From NCBI GenBank assembly GCA_903825645.1, contig CAIKBL010000051.1, positions 1 to 64,000 of the forward strand: DNA of 64,000 bases, given 5' to 3'. Origin of the DNA: an uncultured Pseudomonadota bacterium (GTDB taxonomy: Bacteria > Pseudomonadota > Gammaproteobacteria > Ga0077536). Below, one piece after another: positions 53,359-62,481 of this stretch (the first letter of the stretch is position 1; each line of letters opens with the position of its first letter). The notes beneath the pieces are model-generated. The model was not told the DNA's origin. It ran no database searches and was given only the letters and a program-made list of their open reading frames with translations. Made by a program: the position numbers and the translations under genes.

Positions 53359-54507
53359 TCACCGCATCGCGCGAAAGGCGGTCCGGATTTCGTTGATGAA
53401 ATGCGCCGGTTGTTCAAAGGCTGCGAAGTGACCGCCTTTGTCCAGGGTGTTGTAGTGCACTATTTTCGAGAATCGGGTTTCCGCCCAGCGTTTGGATAAC
53501 CGAAATATTTCGTGAGGATAGATACTGATGCCGGTCGGCACATCAATGGGACGCTTGGGTTGCAGCAATATCGCCGAGAAGTTCTCCCAGTACATGCGGG
53601 CGGAAGAGGCCGCCGCCGCGGGTAGCCAGTACATCATGACATTATCAAGCAACTCATCACGGGTCAGCACGTTCTCGGGATGGCCATCACAGTCGGTCCA
53701 AGCCCAGAATTTCTCGAGGATCCAGGCGGCTTGACCGACCGCCGAATCCACCAAGGCGTACCCGATGGTTTGCGGGCGGGTGCTTTGCTCTTTGGAGTAG
53801 CCGGAGTCCCAATCCCAGTAGTGCTGGAAACCGGCGAGCGCACTTTTTTCGAACGCGGTCGGATCTTCGATCATCGCAGGGGTGAGATCGACCAGCGGCA
53901 TGTTGGTGTGGATCCCCTCGCAATGCGCGGCTTCGGTAACGCCGATACTCATCGTGACTCCTGCGCCCCAGTCGCCGCCTTGTGCGAAATACCGGTCATA
54001 ACCTAGGCGGGCCATGAGTGTCGTCCATGCACGACCGATACGTTCGAGCGTCCAGCCGGTCGCCGTGGGTTTGCCCGAATAGCCGAAACCCGGTAGTGAG
54101 GGGCAGACCAGATGGAAGGCATCTTGCGGATCGCCGCCGTGCGCTACAGGATCGGTGAGCGGTCCGATCACCTTCATGAATTCGATGACCGAGCCCGGCC
54201 AGCCGTGCGTCATGATCAGGGGACGGGCGCCGGGATGAGGCGAGAGCGCGTGCATGAATTGAATGTCGAGGCCGTCGATTTCGGTGATGAACTGCGGCTG
54301 GGCGTTCAAGGCTGCTTCACAGCGCCGCCAATCGTATTGGGTCCGCCAGTACTCGCAAATCTCCCGCGTATACGCGAGCGGGATCCCCTGACTCCAGTCC
54401 GTTGGAGTCTCCCGCTCTGGCCATCGGGTTTGTGCGATCCGCCGTCGCAGATCGTCAAGCTCCGTCTCAGGAACATCAAATTTGAACGGTCGGATAGCAA
54501 CATTCAT
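53359..54507 (-). CDS. epoxide hydrolase (EHN-type alpha/beta hydrolase)
   Basis: A 382-residue epoxide hydrolase: N-terminal EHN domain (FDVPETELDDLRRRIAQTRW), oxyanion motif MTHGWPGSVIEF, nucleophile GGDWGAGVTMSI with the catalytic Asp, and a His in the DKGGHFAAFEQP segment. The lid carries Tyr-rich stretches (YWDWDSGYSKEQ), as expected for epoxide activation. It converts epoxides to vicinal diols. The LLM 9 gene ends 12 nt upstream on the same strand, so the two are cotranscribed. An LLM-epoxide-hydrolase pair suggests monooxygenation of an alkene followed by epoxide opening. Confidence 0.93.
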   Translation of the reverse strand: MNVAIRPFKFDVPETELDDLRRRIAQTRWPERETPTDWSQGIPLAYTREICEYWRTQYDWRRCEAALNAQPQFITEIDGLDIQFMHALSPHPGARPLIMTHGWPGSVIEFMKVIGPLTDPVAHGGDPQDAFHLVCPSLPGFGYSGKPTATGWTLERIGRAWTTLMARLGYDRYFAQGGDWGAGVTMSIGVTEAAHCEGIHTNMPLVDLTPAMIEDPTAFEKSALAGFQHYWDWDSGYSKEQSTRPQTIGYALVDSAVGQAAWILEKFWAWTDCDGHPENVLTRDELLDNVMMYWLPAAAASSARMYWENFSAILLQPKRPIDVPTGISIYPHEIFRLSKRWAETRFSKIVHYNTLDKGGHFAAFEQPAHFINEIRTAFRAMR

Positions 54508-54519
54508 CGCAGATCTCCT

Positions 54520-55395
54520 TTAGGCCATTGACGCCAATGCTTCCAGGGCCGGCCAGTCAGGACCCGGGCCGCCATCGGAACGAATCGGTTGGATGACGAC
54601 CTGATCAGCGCCCTGGTCAAAATATTGCTGAAGTTTTGCCTTGATCTGATCGGCATCACCCCAGTAGACCATGGCGTCCATCAACCGATCGCTGCCGCCG
54701 TTTTCCAAGTCGCTCTCGTTAAAGCCAAGCCGGAACCAGTTTTTATAATAGTTCGGGAGCGGCATGTAGAGCGCCAGCGCGGCGCGCGCGGTCTTGCGTG
54801 CCAGCACCGGATCGGTGCACAGGCATATCTTCTGCTCGCAGATGATGGCGCCCTTCGGACCCATCGCGGCACGTGACAGGGCGACCTGCGCGGGGGTGAT
54901 GTTGTAGGGAAATGCGCCGAGCGTCCGATTAGCCGACAGTTCTGACATATTAGGCCCGAGTGCCGCCAGCACGACCTGCTTGACCGCAGGCGTATTGTTC
55001 ATGGCCGCCCACGCTTGATCCATCTGGTCGAGGTAGGTGCGCATGGTGGCGACGGGTTGTTTGTATTGGTGACCGCGCACGTCGGCGACGAGCGGCGCGT
55101 GGGAAACACCGAGTCCGAGAACAAAGCGGTTGCCGTAGAAGCTGTTGAGGCTATTGTGACCCATCGCAGATGCGGCCGGATCGCGCGCATAAATATTGGC
55201 GATGCCGCTGGCGACGACCAATTTTTTGCTGTGGCTGAGCAGATAGCCGCCGATGGCAAACGTTTCGTAATTAAGGGCCTCCGGGTACCACAACGTCGAA
55301 TAGTTCAAGGCCTCAAGACGGGTGGCAAGCGACGCAAGTTCGGTAGCCCCGAGGACGTCCGTAAAAGTGAATACACCGAGTTTTCCGAATTTCAT
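54520..55395 (-). CDS. LLM-family flavin oxidoreductase (LLM 9)
   Basis: A 291-residue luciferase-like protein closely related in layout to LLM 1: MKFGKLGVFTFTDVLGATEL at the start, the barrel motif GNRFVLGLGVSHAPLVADVR, and YWGDADQIKAKLQQYFDQGA at the end. GGAGA precedes the ATG at 55395; an in-frame start upstream to 55554 is not family-like. Cotranscribed with the epoxide hydrolase, which it precedes. It is the most plausible source of an epoxide for that enzyme, though LLM proteins do many other reactions. Confidence 0.9.
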   Translation of the reverse strand: MKFGKLGVFTFTDVLGATELASLATRLEALNYSTLWYPEALNYETFAIGGYLLSHSKKLVVASGIANIYARDPAASAMGHNSLNSFYGNRFVLGLGVSHAPLVADVRGHQYKQPVATMRTYLDQMDQAWAAMNNTPAVKQVVLAALGPNMSELSANRTLGAFPYNITPAQVALSRAAMGPKGAIICEQKICLCTDPVLARKTARAALALYMPLPNYYKNWFRLGFNESDLENGGSDRLMDAMVYWGDADQIKAKLQQYFDQGADQVVIQPIRSDGGPGPDWPALEALASMA

Positions 55396-55617
55396 CGCAC
55401 GGTCTCCAAATATCTTAAATCTAAGGTAAGGATGGCAGACGCCCGACAACGACGACGCTGCCAAGTTTCTGCGCATGGAGAGTATGCGATCCTTGGCCGC
55501 GCACGGTCTACAGGAATCGGCGCGGTCCCCTCGAAAAACGGTCGGGCGCCCCATTGTCAGGTCCGGCCATCTCGTTTAATGTCCTCTGCTCTCTCACCTG
55601 TGATGGAGATTCGTTAT

Positions 55618-56112
55618 ATGGTCACCCTACCCAAAGATTGCCCGCAAGATCCGATTGCGGCACTGACTTACCTGAAATCCCGCCCGTCGTTGTCCGTCGA
55701 GGATTTGAAAATTCTTGCCATGATTGAGACTTGGGGTGAGGTGTACTACCAGGTACTTGCGCGCGGCCTCGGCGATGAAGAGTCTAAAAAATTGCTGCTC
55801 CGCAACGGTGCGGAAGAGCGGGGCCATGCTGCCCGTCTGCTGAAGGCGATCAATCTAAAGGGCGGCGCTTGGGAATTGCCCTCAAACGCTGAAAACCCGT
55901 TCAACCCCGAAGGACTTGGTGACGTCTCGGCAGAGCCTGAGCTCCTGAGCATGCTGCAGCAGGCAGAAGTGGACGGCGACCGGCAGTACCAGATATGGGC
56001 GGATGCAGAAAGCAATGCCGAAGTGGCACAGCTCCTGCGCCTGAATGGTCGCGAAGAAATCCGGCACTTCGAGCGTGTCGAGGAAGTCAAAAAACGGATG
56101 GCCGCGGCCTAG
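55618..56112 (+). CDS. ferritin-like (rubrerythrin-type) diiron protein
   Basis: A 164-residue four-helix ferritin-like protein: MIETWGEVYYQVLARGL, GAEERGHAARLLKAI, QQAEVDGDRQYQIWADAES and REEIRHFERVEEVKKRM give the pairs of E and ExxH metal ligands. The rubredoxin domain of true rubrerythrins is absent. GGAGA precedes the ATG at 55618, and the frame continues upstream to 55015 without a matching sequence. It may detoxify peroxide, or serve as an oxidase or electron donor for the flavin systems nearby. Confidence 0.82.
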   Translation: MVTLPKDCPQDPIAALTYLKSRPSLSVEDLKILAMIETWGEVYYQVLARGLGDEESKKLLLRNGAEERGHAARLLKAINLKGGAWELPSNAENPFNPEGLGDVSAEPELLSMLQQAEVDGDRQYQIWADAESNAEVAQLLRLNGREEIRHFERVEEVKKRMAAA

Positions 56113-56127
56113 CGCGTGCCTGTTTCG

Positions 56128-56155
56128 GCAGTGCCCGGCTTGAGCTGGGCACTGC
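56128..56155. other. 9-bp perfect hairpin after the ferritin-like gene
   Basis: GCAGTGCCC (56128-56136) and GGGCACTGC (56147-56155) form a perfect stem with a 10-nt loop. It is followed on the plus strand by a run of A residues (ATAAAAAAAA), not T, so it is not a canonical rho-independent terminator. It may stabilise or separate transcripts between the ferritin-like and CMD genes. Confidence 0.4.
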
Positions 56156-56269
56156 ATAAAAAAAACCCGAGGTGGGCAGCGGCGACGCCGGACTGCCCGA
56201 ACGACTCAGTCGGGTGTCCACTCACTCCCGGGCGTTACGCCCCAATCCCCCCTGACAGGAGACTGCCGC

Positions 56270-56833
56270 ATGAAACTCAGCACACCGCGCGTGAACCCAC
56301 TGGAACGATCCGAATGGAGCCAATCCGTTCAGAACACCCTGCGGGAGGTCAAAGTAGGGACGGGTGAAGTACCGAATATTTTCAAGACGCTGGCCCATCA
56401 TCCGGATTTGATGAAACGTTGGCTGGTGTTCGGTAACCATGTGCTGTTCAAGTCGACGGTGCCAGCGCGGGAACGTGAACTGGTGATCTTACGGATCGGC
56501 TGGTTGTGTGAAGCGGAATATGAGTGGGCTCAGCATGTTCGCATTGGGCAGCAGACCGGGCTTACCGATGAGGAGATCCACCGCATCAAAATTGGCCACA
56601 CCGCGAAGGGCTGGAGCGCGCGTGATGTGTTGTTACTGAAAGCTACCGATGAGTTATACAAGGACGCGTGCATTACCGACCCTACCTGGGCCGGTTTGAG
56701 CGAGCATTACAATACCCAGCAATTAATGGATCTAGTGTTCGCCATTGGTCAATACAACCTAGTCTCGATGGTCCTAAATACCTTTGGGGTACAGCTTGAC
56801 GCCGATCTCGATACTTCGTTCGAAAATACCTGA
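56270..56833 (+). CDS. carboxymuconolactone decarboxylase family protein
   Basis: A 187-residue CMD/AhpD-fold protein. The motif GWLCEAEYEWAQHVRIG has a single Cys followed by Glu and His in the pattern of the CMD family, not the CxxC of AhpD peroxidases. Members decarboxylate gamma-carboxymuconolactone in protocatechuate breakdown or act in related reactions. Its place beside an SDR and the aromatic-monooxygenase cluster fits a ring-degradation role, though the exact substrate is unknown. The frame ends 50 nt before the SDR gene. Confidence 0.85.
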   Translation: MKLSTPRVNPLERSEWSQSVQNTLREVKVGTGEVPNIFKTLAHHPDLMKRWLVFGNHVLFKSTVPARERELVILRIGWLCEAEYEWAQHVRIGQQTGLTDEEIHRIKIGHTAKGWSARDVLLLKATDELYKDACITDPTWAGLSEHYNTQQLMDLVFAIGQYNLVSMVLNTFGVQLDADLDTSFENT

Positions 56834-56883
56834 GCGAGTGCTCGTCGAGCGTTCTGCAGACAAATAAGGGGGGGGAGGTCGAC

Positions 56884-57684
56884 ATGGCAGGGCGCCTTGC
56901 GGGCAAAGTGGCCGTTGTAGTGGGGGCCGGACAAACGCCCGGCGAGACTGTCGGCAATGGCCGCGCGTCGGCTATTTTGTATGCGCGAGAGGGAGCCCAA
57001 GTTGTCGTGGTCGATCATCATCTCGACTCGGCCACGGAGACCTGTCAACTCATCGTCAACGCGGGCGGCGTCGCGGTGCCTTTTCAGGCGGACGCGACCG
57101 ACGACGAGGCGTGTCGCGCGCTGGTCGAAAAATGCCTCGAACGCCATGGCCGTATTGATATCCTGCATAACAATGTGGGTATTGGTCTCGGCGACGGGAG
57201 CTTGAGTCATGTTTCTGAAGAGGCTTGGGATCGCATCCTCGCCGTTAACCTGAAAAGCGTGCTAATGCCCTGTAAGCACGTCGTGCCGGTGATGCGCCGG
57301 CAGCAGCAAGGGGCGATCTTGAACATCTCCTCGGTCGCTGCGGTATGTCACACCGGCATGTTGGCCTACAAGACTTCCAAAGCGGGCGTCAACGCCATGA
57401 CGCAGCAGCTTGCGCTTGCCAATGCCCGCTATGGGATCCGTGTCAATGGCATCATGCCTGGCTTGATGGATACGCCGATGGCCATTGAAGGTCTCTCTCA
57501 GGCACGAGGCGTGACGCGCGACGAGTTGCGCGCCGCGCGCGACGCCACGGTGCCCCTCGGAGCCAAAATGGGCACCGGATGGGATATTGCGTATGCCGCG
57601 CTCTTCCTGAATTCCGACGAGGCCAAGTTCATCACCGGAATCGTCTTGCCCGTCGATGGCGGGCAGTCGGCCAAGATTGGCTGA
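56884..57684 (+). CDS. short-chain dehydrogenase/reductase (SDR)
   Basis: A 266-residue classical SDR. The cofactor loop is VVVGAGQTPGETVGNGRASA, an extended Rossmann glycine motif with a TPGE insertion known from one SDR branch. The active site is intact: Ser in ILNISSVAAVCHTG, Tyr and Lys in MLAYKTSKAGVNA, Asn in NGIMPGLMDTPM. It would oxidise or reduce a hydroxyl or keto group with NAD(P). It follows the CMD gene by 50 nt, with a purine-rich GGGGGGAGG before the ATG, and is convergent with the STAS gene. Confidence 0.92.
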   Translation: MAGRLAGKVAVVVGAGQTPGETVGNGRASAILYAREGAQVVVVDHHLDSATETCQLIVNAGGVAVPFQADATDDEACRALVEKCLERHGRIDILHNNVGIGLGDGSLSHVSEEAWDRILAVNLKSVLMPCKHVVPVMRRQQQGAILNISSVAAVCHTGMLAYKTSKAGVNAMTQQLALANARYGIRVNGIMPGLMDTPMAIEGLSQARGVTRDELRAARDATVPLGAKMGTGWDIAYAALFLNSDEAKFITGIVLPVDGGQSAKIG

Positions 57685-57718
57685 GGCGATGCACGGCGGC
57701 CGATCGTGCACGCGGGGG

Positions 57719-58057
57719 TTACTGGACCCGTGCTAAAGCGTCCTCGTAGGAGTCCACGATCTGCAAGATGTCGGTGAGGGCGGCGTGCTCGAATACTTCC
57801 TTGACCTGTGGCTGCGGATTATAAAACGCGACTTTGCCCTGTTTATGGCCGATCGTACGAGCCAGCACGATGAACATGCGTAGGCCCAAGGATCCCACAA
57901 AAGTTAACTCTGCCAAATCCAGGATGACGCGCTGTTTTTGCTGTGTCACCGTGGCGGTTAGGCGGGTCTCGAGGGCTCCGACCGCCAGGGTGTCGAGATG
58001 TCCGCGCAGGATGACTTTCATCGGGTGATCGGGGGATTCTTGGACTTCCATTTCCAT
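57719..58057 (-). CDS. STAS-domain anti-sigma factor antagonist
   Basis: A 112-residue single STAS domain. LDLAELTFVGSLGLRMFIVL contains the Ser that anti-anti-sigma proteins present for phosphorylation by a partner kinase. Such proteins relieve inhibition of alternative sigma factors or act in phosphoregulation circuits. No anti-sigma kinase or phosphatase gene is in the window. The ATG at 58057 begins MEMEVQESPDHPM, with no clear ribosome-binding site. Confidence 0.82.
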   Translation of the reverse strand: MEMEVQESPDHPMKVILRGHLDTLAVGALETRLTATVTQQKQRVILDLAELTFVGSLGLRMFIVLARTIGHKQGKVAFYNPQPQVKEVFEHAALTDILQIVDSYEDALARVQ

Positions 58058-58289
58058 GTGCGGCTCCGTCGGGTCTGAATGGGTAGGGGACGCCTATTTT
58101 GACGCAACGGGAGGTGAAAAGGGGATGTCCATGCGCAAACTTCTCGTGACGCCTAAAGGGCCAGTAAATTGACCTAAACCCGCGCCGGTCAGTCGCCGGA
58201 CAACGGACTTAACTTTCATGGGACCCTTGCGCGATGTCGACGATCCGCGTTTTTAAAAAATGAGCCGCAAAGCTCCGGAGAAGTAGGCG

Positions 58290-58975
58290 ATGTTGTTTGC
58301 ACGAGCCGGTTTCGAACTTGGCTTATTTTCCAACCAGCGCGAGGCACAACTGGATTTTTGGCAGCATGCCGTGGGTTTAACGTACGACCACAGCGGAAAG
58401 CTCAGGGGTGGCATTCAACAGCACCGGCACCAGTTAGCGGATGCCGTGCTCAGGATGAACCATGCGCGCGATCGCCTGCAGGCCGCGCCGTCTTCAGGCT
58501 ATCACGCGCTGCAAATCGTGACGCGGGAGATTACCGCGGCCACGCGGTTGACCGATCCCGAGGGGAATCGGGTGACTTTGCTGCCCGCGCGGGAGGAGAG
58601 TCCGGCTTACGCTCTGGTTATGCGGGTGAAAGATCCGGTCGCCCACGCCCGTTTTATACCGACACGTTCGGCCTTCTCTGTACGGCGCCCGGTACCATCC
58701 GGCATGGCGAAGCCGAGATTATTCTGCACGCGGCAGACACGCGCGTCTCAGTTGACGTGCACTGGCAGAGACCCGGGTTTCGTTACATCACTCTGCAGGT
58801 GACCGACGCTCGGGCGGCGATGGTGGCGGCGTTTGCCGCGGGCGCGCATCCGGGTGAGCCGCCACGCGATCTCGATGATCTCGTGTGTTACGGCTTTGTT
58901 CGAGATCCGGATGGTAATTGGACTGAAATCAGCGAGCGCACGACTTTCACGGGGCGGGCGCTTTCAGCTCCCTAA
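58290..58975 (+). pseudogene. two-domain VOC protein with a frameshift
   Basis: The first frame (58290 on) encodes a VOC domain (MLFARAGFELGLFSNQREAQ, DPEGNRVTLLPAREES) and then RVKDPVAHARF before the frame changes. The second frame continues smoothly as YTDTFGLLCTAPGTIRHGEA, VSVDVHWQRPGFRYITLQVT, VRDPDGNWTEISERTTF. The shift is at about 58650 in a short T run, where one missing T would restore the match. About 228 residues in all if repaired. Either a recent 1-nt deletion or a sequencing or assembly error. Confidence 0.75.
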
Positions 58976-58985
58976 CGCCCCGACG

Positions 58986-60260
58986 TCACATAATCCCGAA
59001 GAAAGGCTCGACGTCTACGAGGGTCTCTGCGTCCACCTGTCCGGTGTCCATATCCAGCAGGATGAAACAGTTGGCATTGACCATGGAGCTCAAAATGCCG
59101 CTGCCCTGATCCCCTGTCGGAGTGACGATATAGTCGCCACTAGTGTCCCGGGCAAGCCATGCCCGCTGGAATTCCACCCTGCCCGGGCGCTTTTTCAAAA
59201 TCCTGGTTGTCTTCGCTTTAACGGTCACCGGGAGTCTGGCGGTAGCGCCCATCAACTGCAGCAGTGCTGGCTGCACGAACTGGTAAAAAGTCACCATCAC
59301 CGACACCGGGTTGCCGGGTAGGCCGAAAAATAACGCGGAGCCCAAATCGCCGAAAGCGAGCGGTCGGCCAGGTTTCATGGCCACCTTCCAGAAACGGACC
59401 TGTCCCAGCTCGGCCAGAATATCCTTGGTGTAATCCGCTTCACCGACCGACACGCCCCCGGAGGTGATGACCATATCCGCGATTCGGCGGGCGCGCGCAA
59501 ATGCATCGGCAAGCGCGGCTTGATCATCGGCCACAACGCCGAGATCAAGGATCTCAACACCCAGCCGCGTGAGCATCCCCCACAAGGTGTACCGGTTGCT
59601 GTCATAGACACCCCCCGCACTGAGCACTTGCCCGAGCGCGCATAATTCATCGCCGGTCGAGAAAAAGGCGACTCGGGGTCGCCGCAAGACTGTCACTTCG
59701 CCTAATCCGAGTGAAGCCAACAGACCGAGCTCGGCGGGCGTCATTAAGTGTCCGGCCTCGAGGATGATCTGACCTGCCCGAAAATCTTCGCCCGCGGCGC
59801 GCACGTGTTGGCCGCGGCGGTGTCGCCCATCAATGGCGATCGTGTCGCCCTGCCGTTCAACCTGCTCCTGTGGCACGATGATATCGGCATCTATGGGGAC
59901 TACCGCGCCCGTCATGATTCGCACTGCGCTGCCTTCAGGCAAAGGCGTCAAAAATGGCCGCCCTGCGAGCGATTTTCCGATTACGGTTAAGGTGCGGATA
60001 CCTGTCGAGGGGACATCCGTGGCACGAATGGCATACCCGTCCATCGCGGAATTGGTGTGGCCGGGCACATTGAAAGGAGCCGTCACCGACGCGCCGAGCA
60101 CGCGTCCGAGGGCCGCCCGGAGGTTGACCGTCTCCACATCCACGATCGGACGCACTTGTGCGGCGATGCGTTGTCGGGCTTCTGCGCAGGTCAGGGCGTC
60201 CGGGTCGAAATCGTCATCACAGCTCGGCGTTGTTATCAAAGCGGAAGGCGTCATCGGCAT
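58986..60260 (-). CDS. moeA: molybdopterin molybdotransferase
   Basis: MoeA, about 424 residues, inserts molybdate into adenylylated molybdopterin. The N-terminal GHTNSAMDGYAIRATD motif and GLPGNPVSVMVTFYQFVQP near the end of the central domain are characteristic. The ATG at 60260 (MPMTPSAL) lies just after the mobB stop at 60265; the longer frame to 60467 would run inside mobB. It is the last gene of a minus-strand moaA-mobA-mobB-moeA run. Confidence 0.93.
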   Translation of the reverse strand: MPMTPSALITTPSCDDDFDPDALTCAEARQRIAAQVRPIVDVETVNLRAALGRVLGASVTAPFNVPGHTNSAMDGYAIRATDVPSTGIRTLTVIGKSLAGRPFLTPLPEGSAVRIMTGAVVPIDADIIVPQEQVERQGDTIAIDGRHRRGQHVRAAGEDFRAGQIILEAGHLMTPAELGLLASLGLGEVTVLRRPRVAFFSTGDELCALGQVLSAGGVYDSNRYTLWGMLTRLGVEILDLGVVADDQAALADAFARARRIADMVITSGGVSVGEADYTKDILAELGQVRFWKVAMKPGRPLAFGDLGSALFFGLPGNPVSVMVTFYQFVQPALLQLMGATARLPVTVKAKTTRILKKRPGRVEFQRAWLARDTSGDYIVTPTGDQGSGILSSMVNANCFILLDMDTGQVDAETLVDVEPFFGIM

Positions 60261-60264
60261 AATC

Positions 60265-60786
60265 TCAAGAGGGGAGTGTCGGGGCCAGATAGGCATGCAC
60301 AAAAGTTTCGACTGCGTCGACATCATTGAGGTCGAGCCGCGGCAGTCCGCGACTGTCCAAGTCTGTGGCGTCGGTTGCGATGGCAATGATGGAGTCATCT
60401 TGATGCGCCAATACGGCGCGACCCAGTGACGGGCGATGCACTTCGATTTTTGGGAATTTTTCGTCACGAAAACCTTCTACGAAGACGAGATCAACCGTCT
60501 CTGGGGAGATTACCGTGAGCATTTCAACGAGTGTCGCCTCTGCCGGTGCTGATCGTTCGACGATGAGTGCCCAACGACGAGCGGAGCCGACAACGATACG
60601 GGCAGCACCGGCATGTCGTAACTCGTAGCTATCTTTACCGGGGTGGTCAATATCGAATTCATGGTGGGTATGTTTGATAACCGCCACCCGGTACCCACGC
60701 GCGCTGAAGCGTGTGATCAACTGGCGAAGCAGGGTGGTTTTGCCGCTTCCGCTGAAGCCCGCCAAACCGATGATCGGTACAGGCAA
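60265..60786 (-). CDS. mobB: molybdopterin-guanine dinucleotide biosynthesis protein B
   Basis: MobB, 173 residues, a GTP-binding protein that supports MGD synthesis. The P-loop GLAGFSGSGKTTLLRQL is clear. The start is taken as a TTG at 60784-60786, giving PVPIIGLAGFSGSG, because AGGAGG is in place just before it within the mobA end; the longer frame begins in the middle of mobA. The mobA stop sits one base upstream of this TTG, so translation is tightly coupled. Confidence 0.88.
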   Translation of the reverse strand: MPVPIIGLAGFSGSGKTTLLRQLITRFSARGYRVAVIKHTHHEFDIDHPGKDSYELRHAGAARIVVGSARRWALIVERSAPAEATLVEMLTVISPETVDLVFVEGFRDEKFPKIEVHRPSLGRAVLAHQDDSIIAIATDATDLDSRGLPRLDLNDVDAVETFVHAYLAPTLPS

Positions 60787-60787
60787 C

Positions 60788-61414
60788 TTACGCCTCCTGT
60801 AAGGACAAGCGGCGCAGAGCGTCTGTGCGCTCCGCTTCCGTATTGATGTTGGTAAACGCGGCAGAATCATCCTCGAAATCGACCGCCAGCCAAGGGTGCT
60901 CTTCGAACCAGTCGGTCATTTTGCGGCGTCCGCTCGCCAAGAATGCCGCGAGCGTGTACTGCAGACGAGTCGGCATCAGGGCAAATACGGGTTGTAGGGC
61001 TGCGCCGGCGCGCGCGATGGCGATCGCGTTGGCGGGCAGTGCCACCTGCGCTAAGCGCGCGACGAGATCGCATGGCAGGAAGGGACTGTCGCAAGGCACC
61101 ACGGCCAGCCAAGGCGTGGTCGTGATCTGCAGGGCGCTCAGTATGCCCGCGAGTGGCCCGGGATAATCTGGTAGAACGTCAGCCACGATCGCGGCACCCA
61201 GCGTCGCATAGCGTGTTTGATGTCGGTTTGCGCTGATGAGCAGAGCGCCCACCTGCGGCGCAAAGCGTGCGATGACGTGTTCGACCAAAGTGCGACCATC
61301 CAAGTCGACGAGTCCTTTGTCCTGCCCTCCCATGCGCTGCGCTCGCCCCCCGGCGAGGATCAGGCCGGTAATCGCTTCCGCAGGGTGAAATGTCTGCTCA
61401 TCCACCCGTCGCAT
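60788..61414 (-). CDS. mobA: molybdenum cofactor guanylyltransferase
   Basis: MobA, 208 residues, attaches GMP to molybdopterin to form [23 protein letters not shown] is the nucleotidyltransferase N-terminal signature, and [16 protein letters not shown] carries the metal-binding Asp. The ATG at 61414 lies 17 bp inside the moaA end, so the genes overlap and are translationally coupled. The presence of MobA indicates that the cell makes bis-MGD-type molybdoenzymes, none of which is in the window. Confidence 0.94.
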   Translation of the reverse strand: MRRVDEQTFHPAEAITGLILAGGRAQRMGGQDKGLVDLDGRTLVEHVIARFAPQVGALLISANRHQTRYATLGAAIVADVLPDYPGPLAGILSALQITTTPWLAVVPCDSPFLPCDLVARLAQVALPANAIAIARAGAALQPVFALMPTRLQYTLAAFLASGRRKMTDWFEEHPWLAVDFEDDSAAFTNINTEAERTDALRRLSLQEA

Positions 61415-62411
61415 TCATATGCCGGAAAATTATCGGCTTGGCGGCGAGCTGAAAGTCGTGTCCGAGGGGTTTGATATCCATGGCGGCGCGAATGGCCAAT
61501 TTTAGTGCCGCTTCGTCGCCCGGTCGCTCGCGAATAACGGCACGCAGGTCAACGGAATGCTCCTGGCCGAGACACAGCAGCAGCCGACCTTCGGCGGTGA
61601 CCCTGACGCGATTGCAAGATTCGCAGAAATTATGGCTATGCGGGGAGATGAAGCCAACGCGCGTGTTCGTCTCGCCAAGGCGGTAGTAATGGGAGGGACC
61701 GCCCGTCACTTCGCGGGTGGGGAGGAGGGTAAAGACTTTTTCTAGATCCTGCTTTATCTGATCGCTGGAGTAATACGCTTCGGCACGATCGTGGTCGCCG
61801 ATCACGCCCAGCGGCATTTCTTCGATAAATGAGATGTCCATGCCGCGAGTTGACGCGAAACGGACTAGCGCGACCACTTCGTCGTGGTTGCGGTGCCGCA
61901 GAATGACGGTATTGATCTTCAGCCGTTCAAATCCCGCGGTACGGGCCGCCTCAATACCTGCCAGCACCTCGCCCAAATCGCCGGTGCGCGTGATCCGCCG
62001 AAAGCGTTCCGGATCGAGGGAATCCAGACTGATGTTGATGCGATTGACGCCGGCCGCGCGCAAGGGCCCCGCAAGCTTGGACAGTTGAGAGCCGTTGGTC
62101 GTCAGCAGCAGCTCCCGCAGTCCCGGTAACGGGGCTATGCGGCGCATGAGCGCCACGACGTTTCGGCGTACGAGGGGCTCGCCGCCCGTGATTCGGATTT
62201 TATCGACCCCTAGCGCCACGAAAGCGCGTGCGATCAGTTCGAACTCTTCCAACGTCAGGATTTCCGCGCGGGGGACGAACTGGGTATCCGGCTCCATGCA
62301 GTAAACACACCGGAAGTCGCACCGATCGGTGACTGAAATGCGAACGTAATCAACGGTTCGACCAAAACGATCCGTGAGTTTCTCGCGGATTGATACGTCG
62401 GGTTCGATCAT
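61398..62411 (-). CDS. moaA: GTP 3',8-cyclase MoaA
   Basis: MoaA, about 337 residues, radical SAM enzyme for the first step of molybdopterin synthesis. The SAM cluster is in [17 protein letters not shown] (C-x3-C-x2-C); the C-terminal cluster is in [20 protein letters not shown] followed by a third Cys. The C-terminal GG (NATGG) needed for activity is present. The ATG at 62411 (MIEPDV) was chosen; a second ATG lies at 62423. First gene of the Moco operon. Confidence 0.93.
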   Translation of the reverse strand: MIEPDVSIREKLTDRFGRTVDYVRISVTDRCDFRCVYCMEPDTQFVPRAEILTLEEFELIARAFVALGVDKIRITGGEPLVRRNVVALMRRIAPLPGLRELLLTTNGSQLSKLAGPLRAAGVNRINISLDSLDPERFRRITRTGDLGEVLAGIEAARTAGFERLKINTVILRHRNHDEVVALVRFASTRGMDISFIEEMPLGVIGDHDRAEAYYSSDQIKQDLEKVFTLLPTREVTGGPSHYYRLGETNTRVGFISPHSHNFCESCNRVRVTAEGRLLLCLGQEHSVDLRAVIRERPGDEAALKLAIRAAMDIKPLGHDFQLAAKPIIFRHMNATGG

Positions 62412-62481
62412 AATGGTTGGCACGTCCTGAGGTGGGAGGCACGATTACTTAGTAATTCACTTGGTAATTATACACGTGCAC

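Noticed and set aside
56128-56160. Rho-independent terminator after the ferritin-like gene
   Set aside because: The stem is perfect, but the following run is A on the plus strand, and on the minus strand the U-run precedes the stem.
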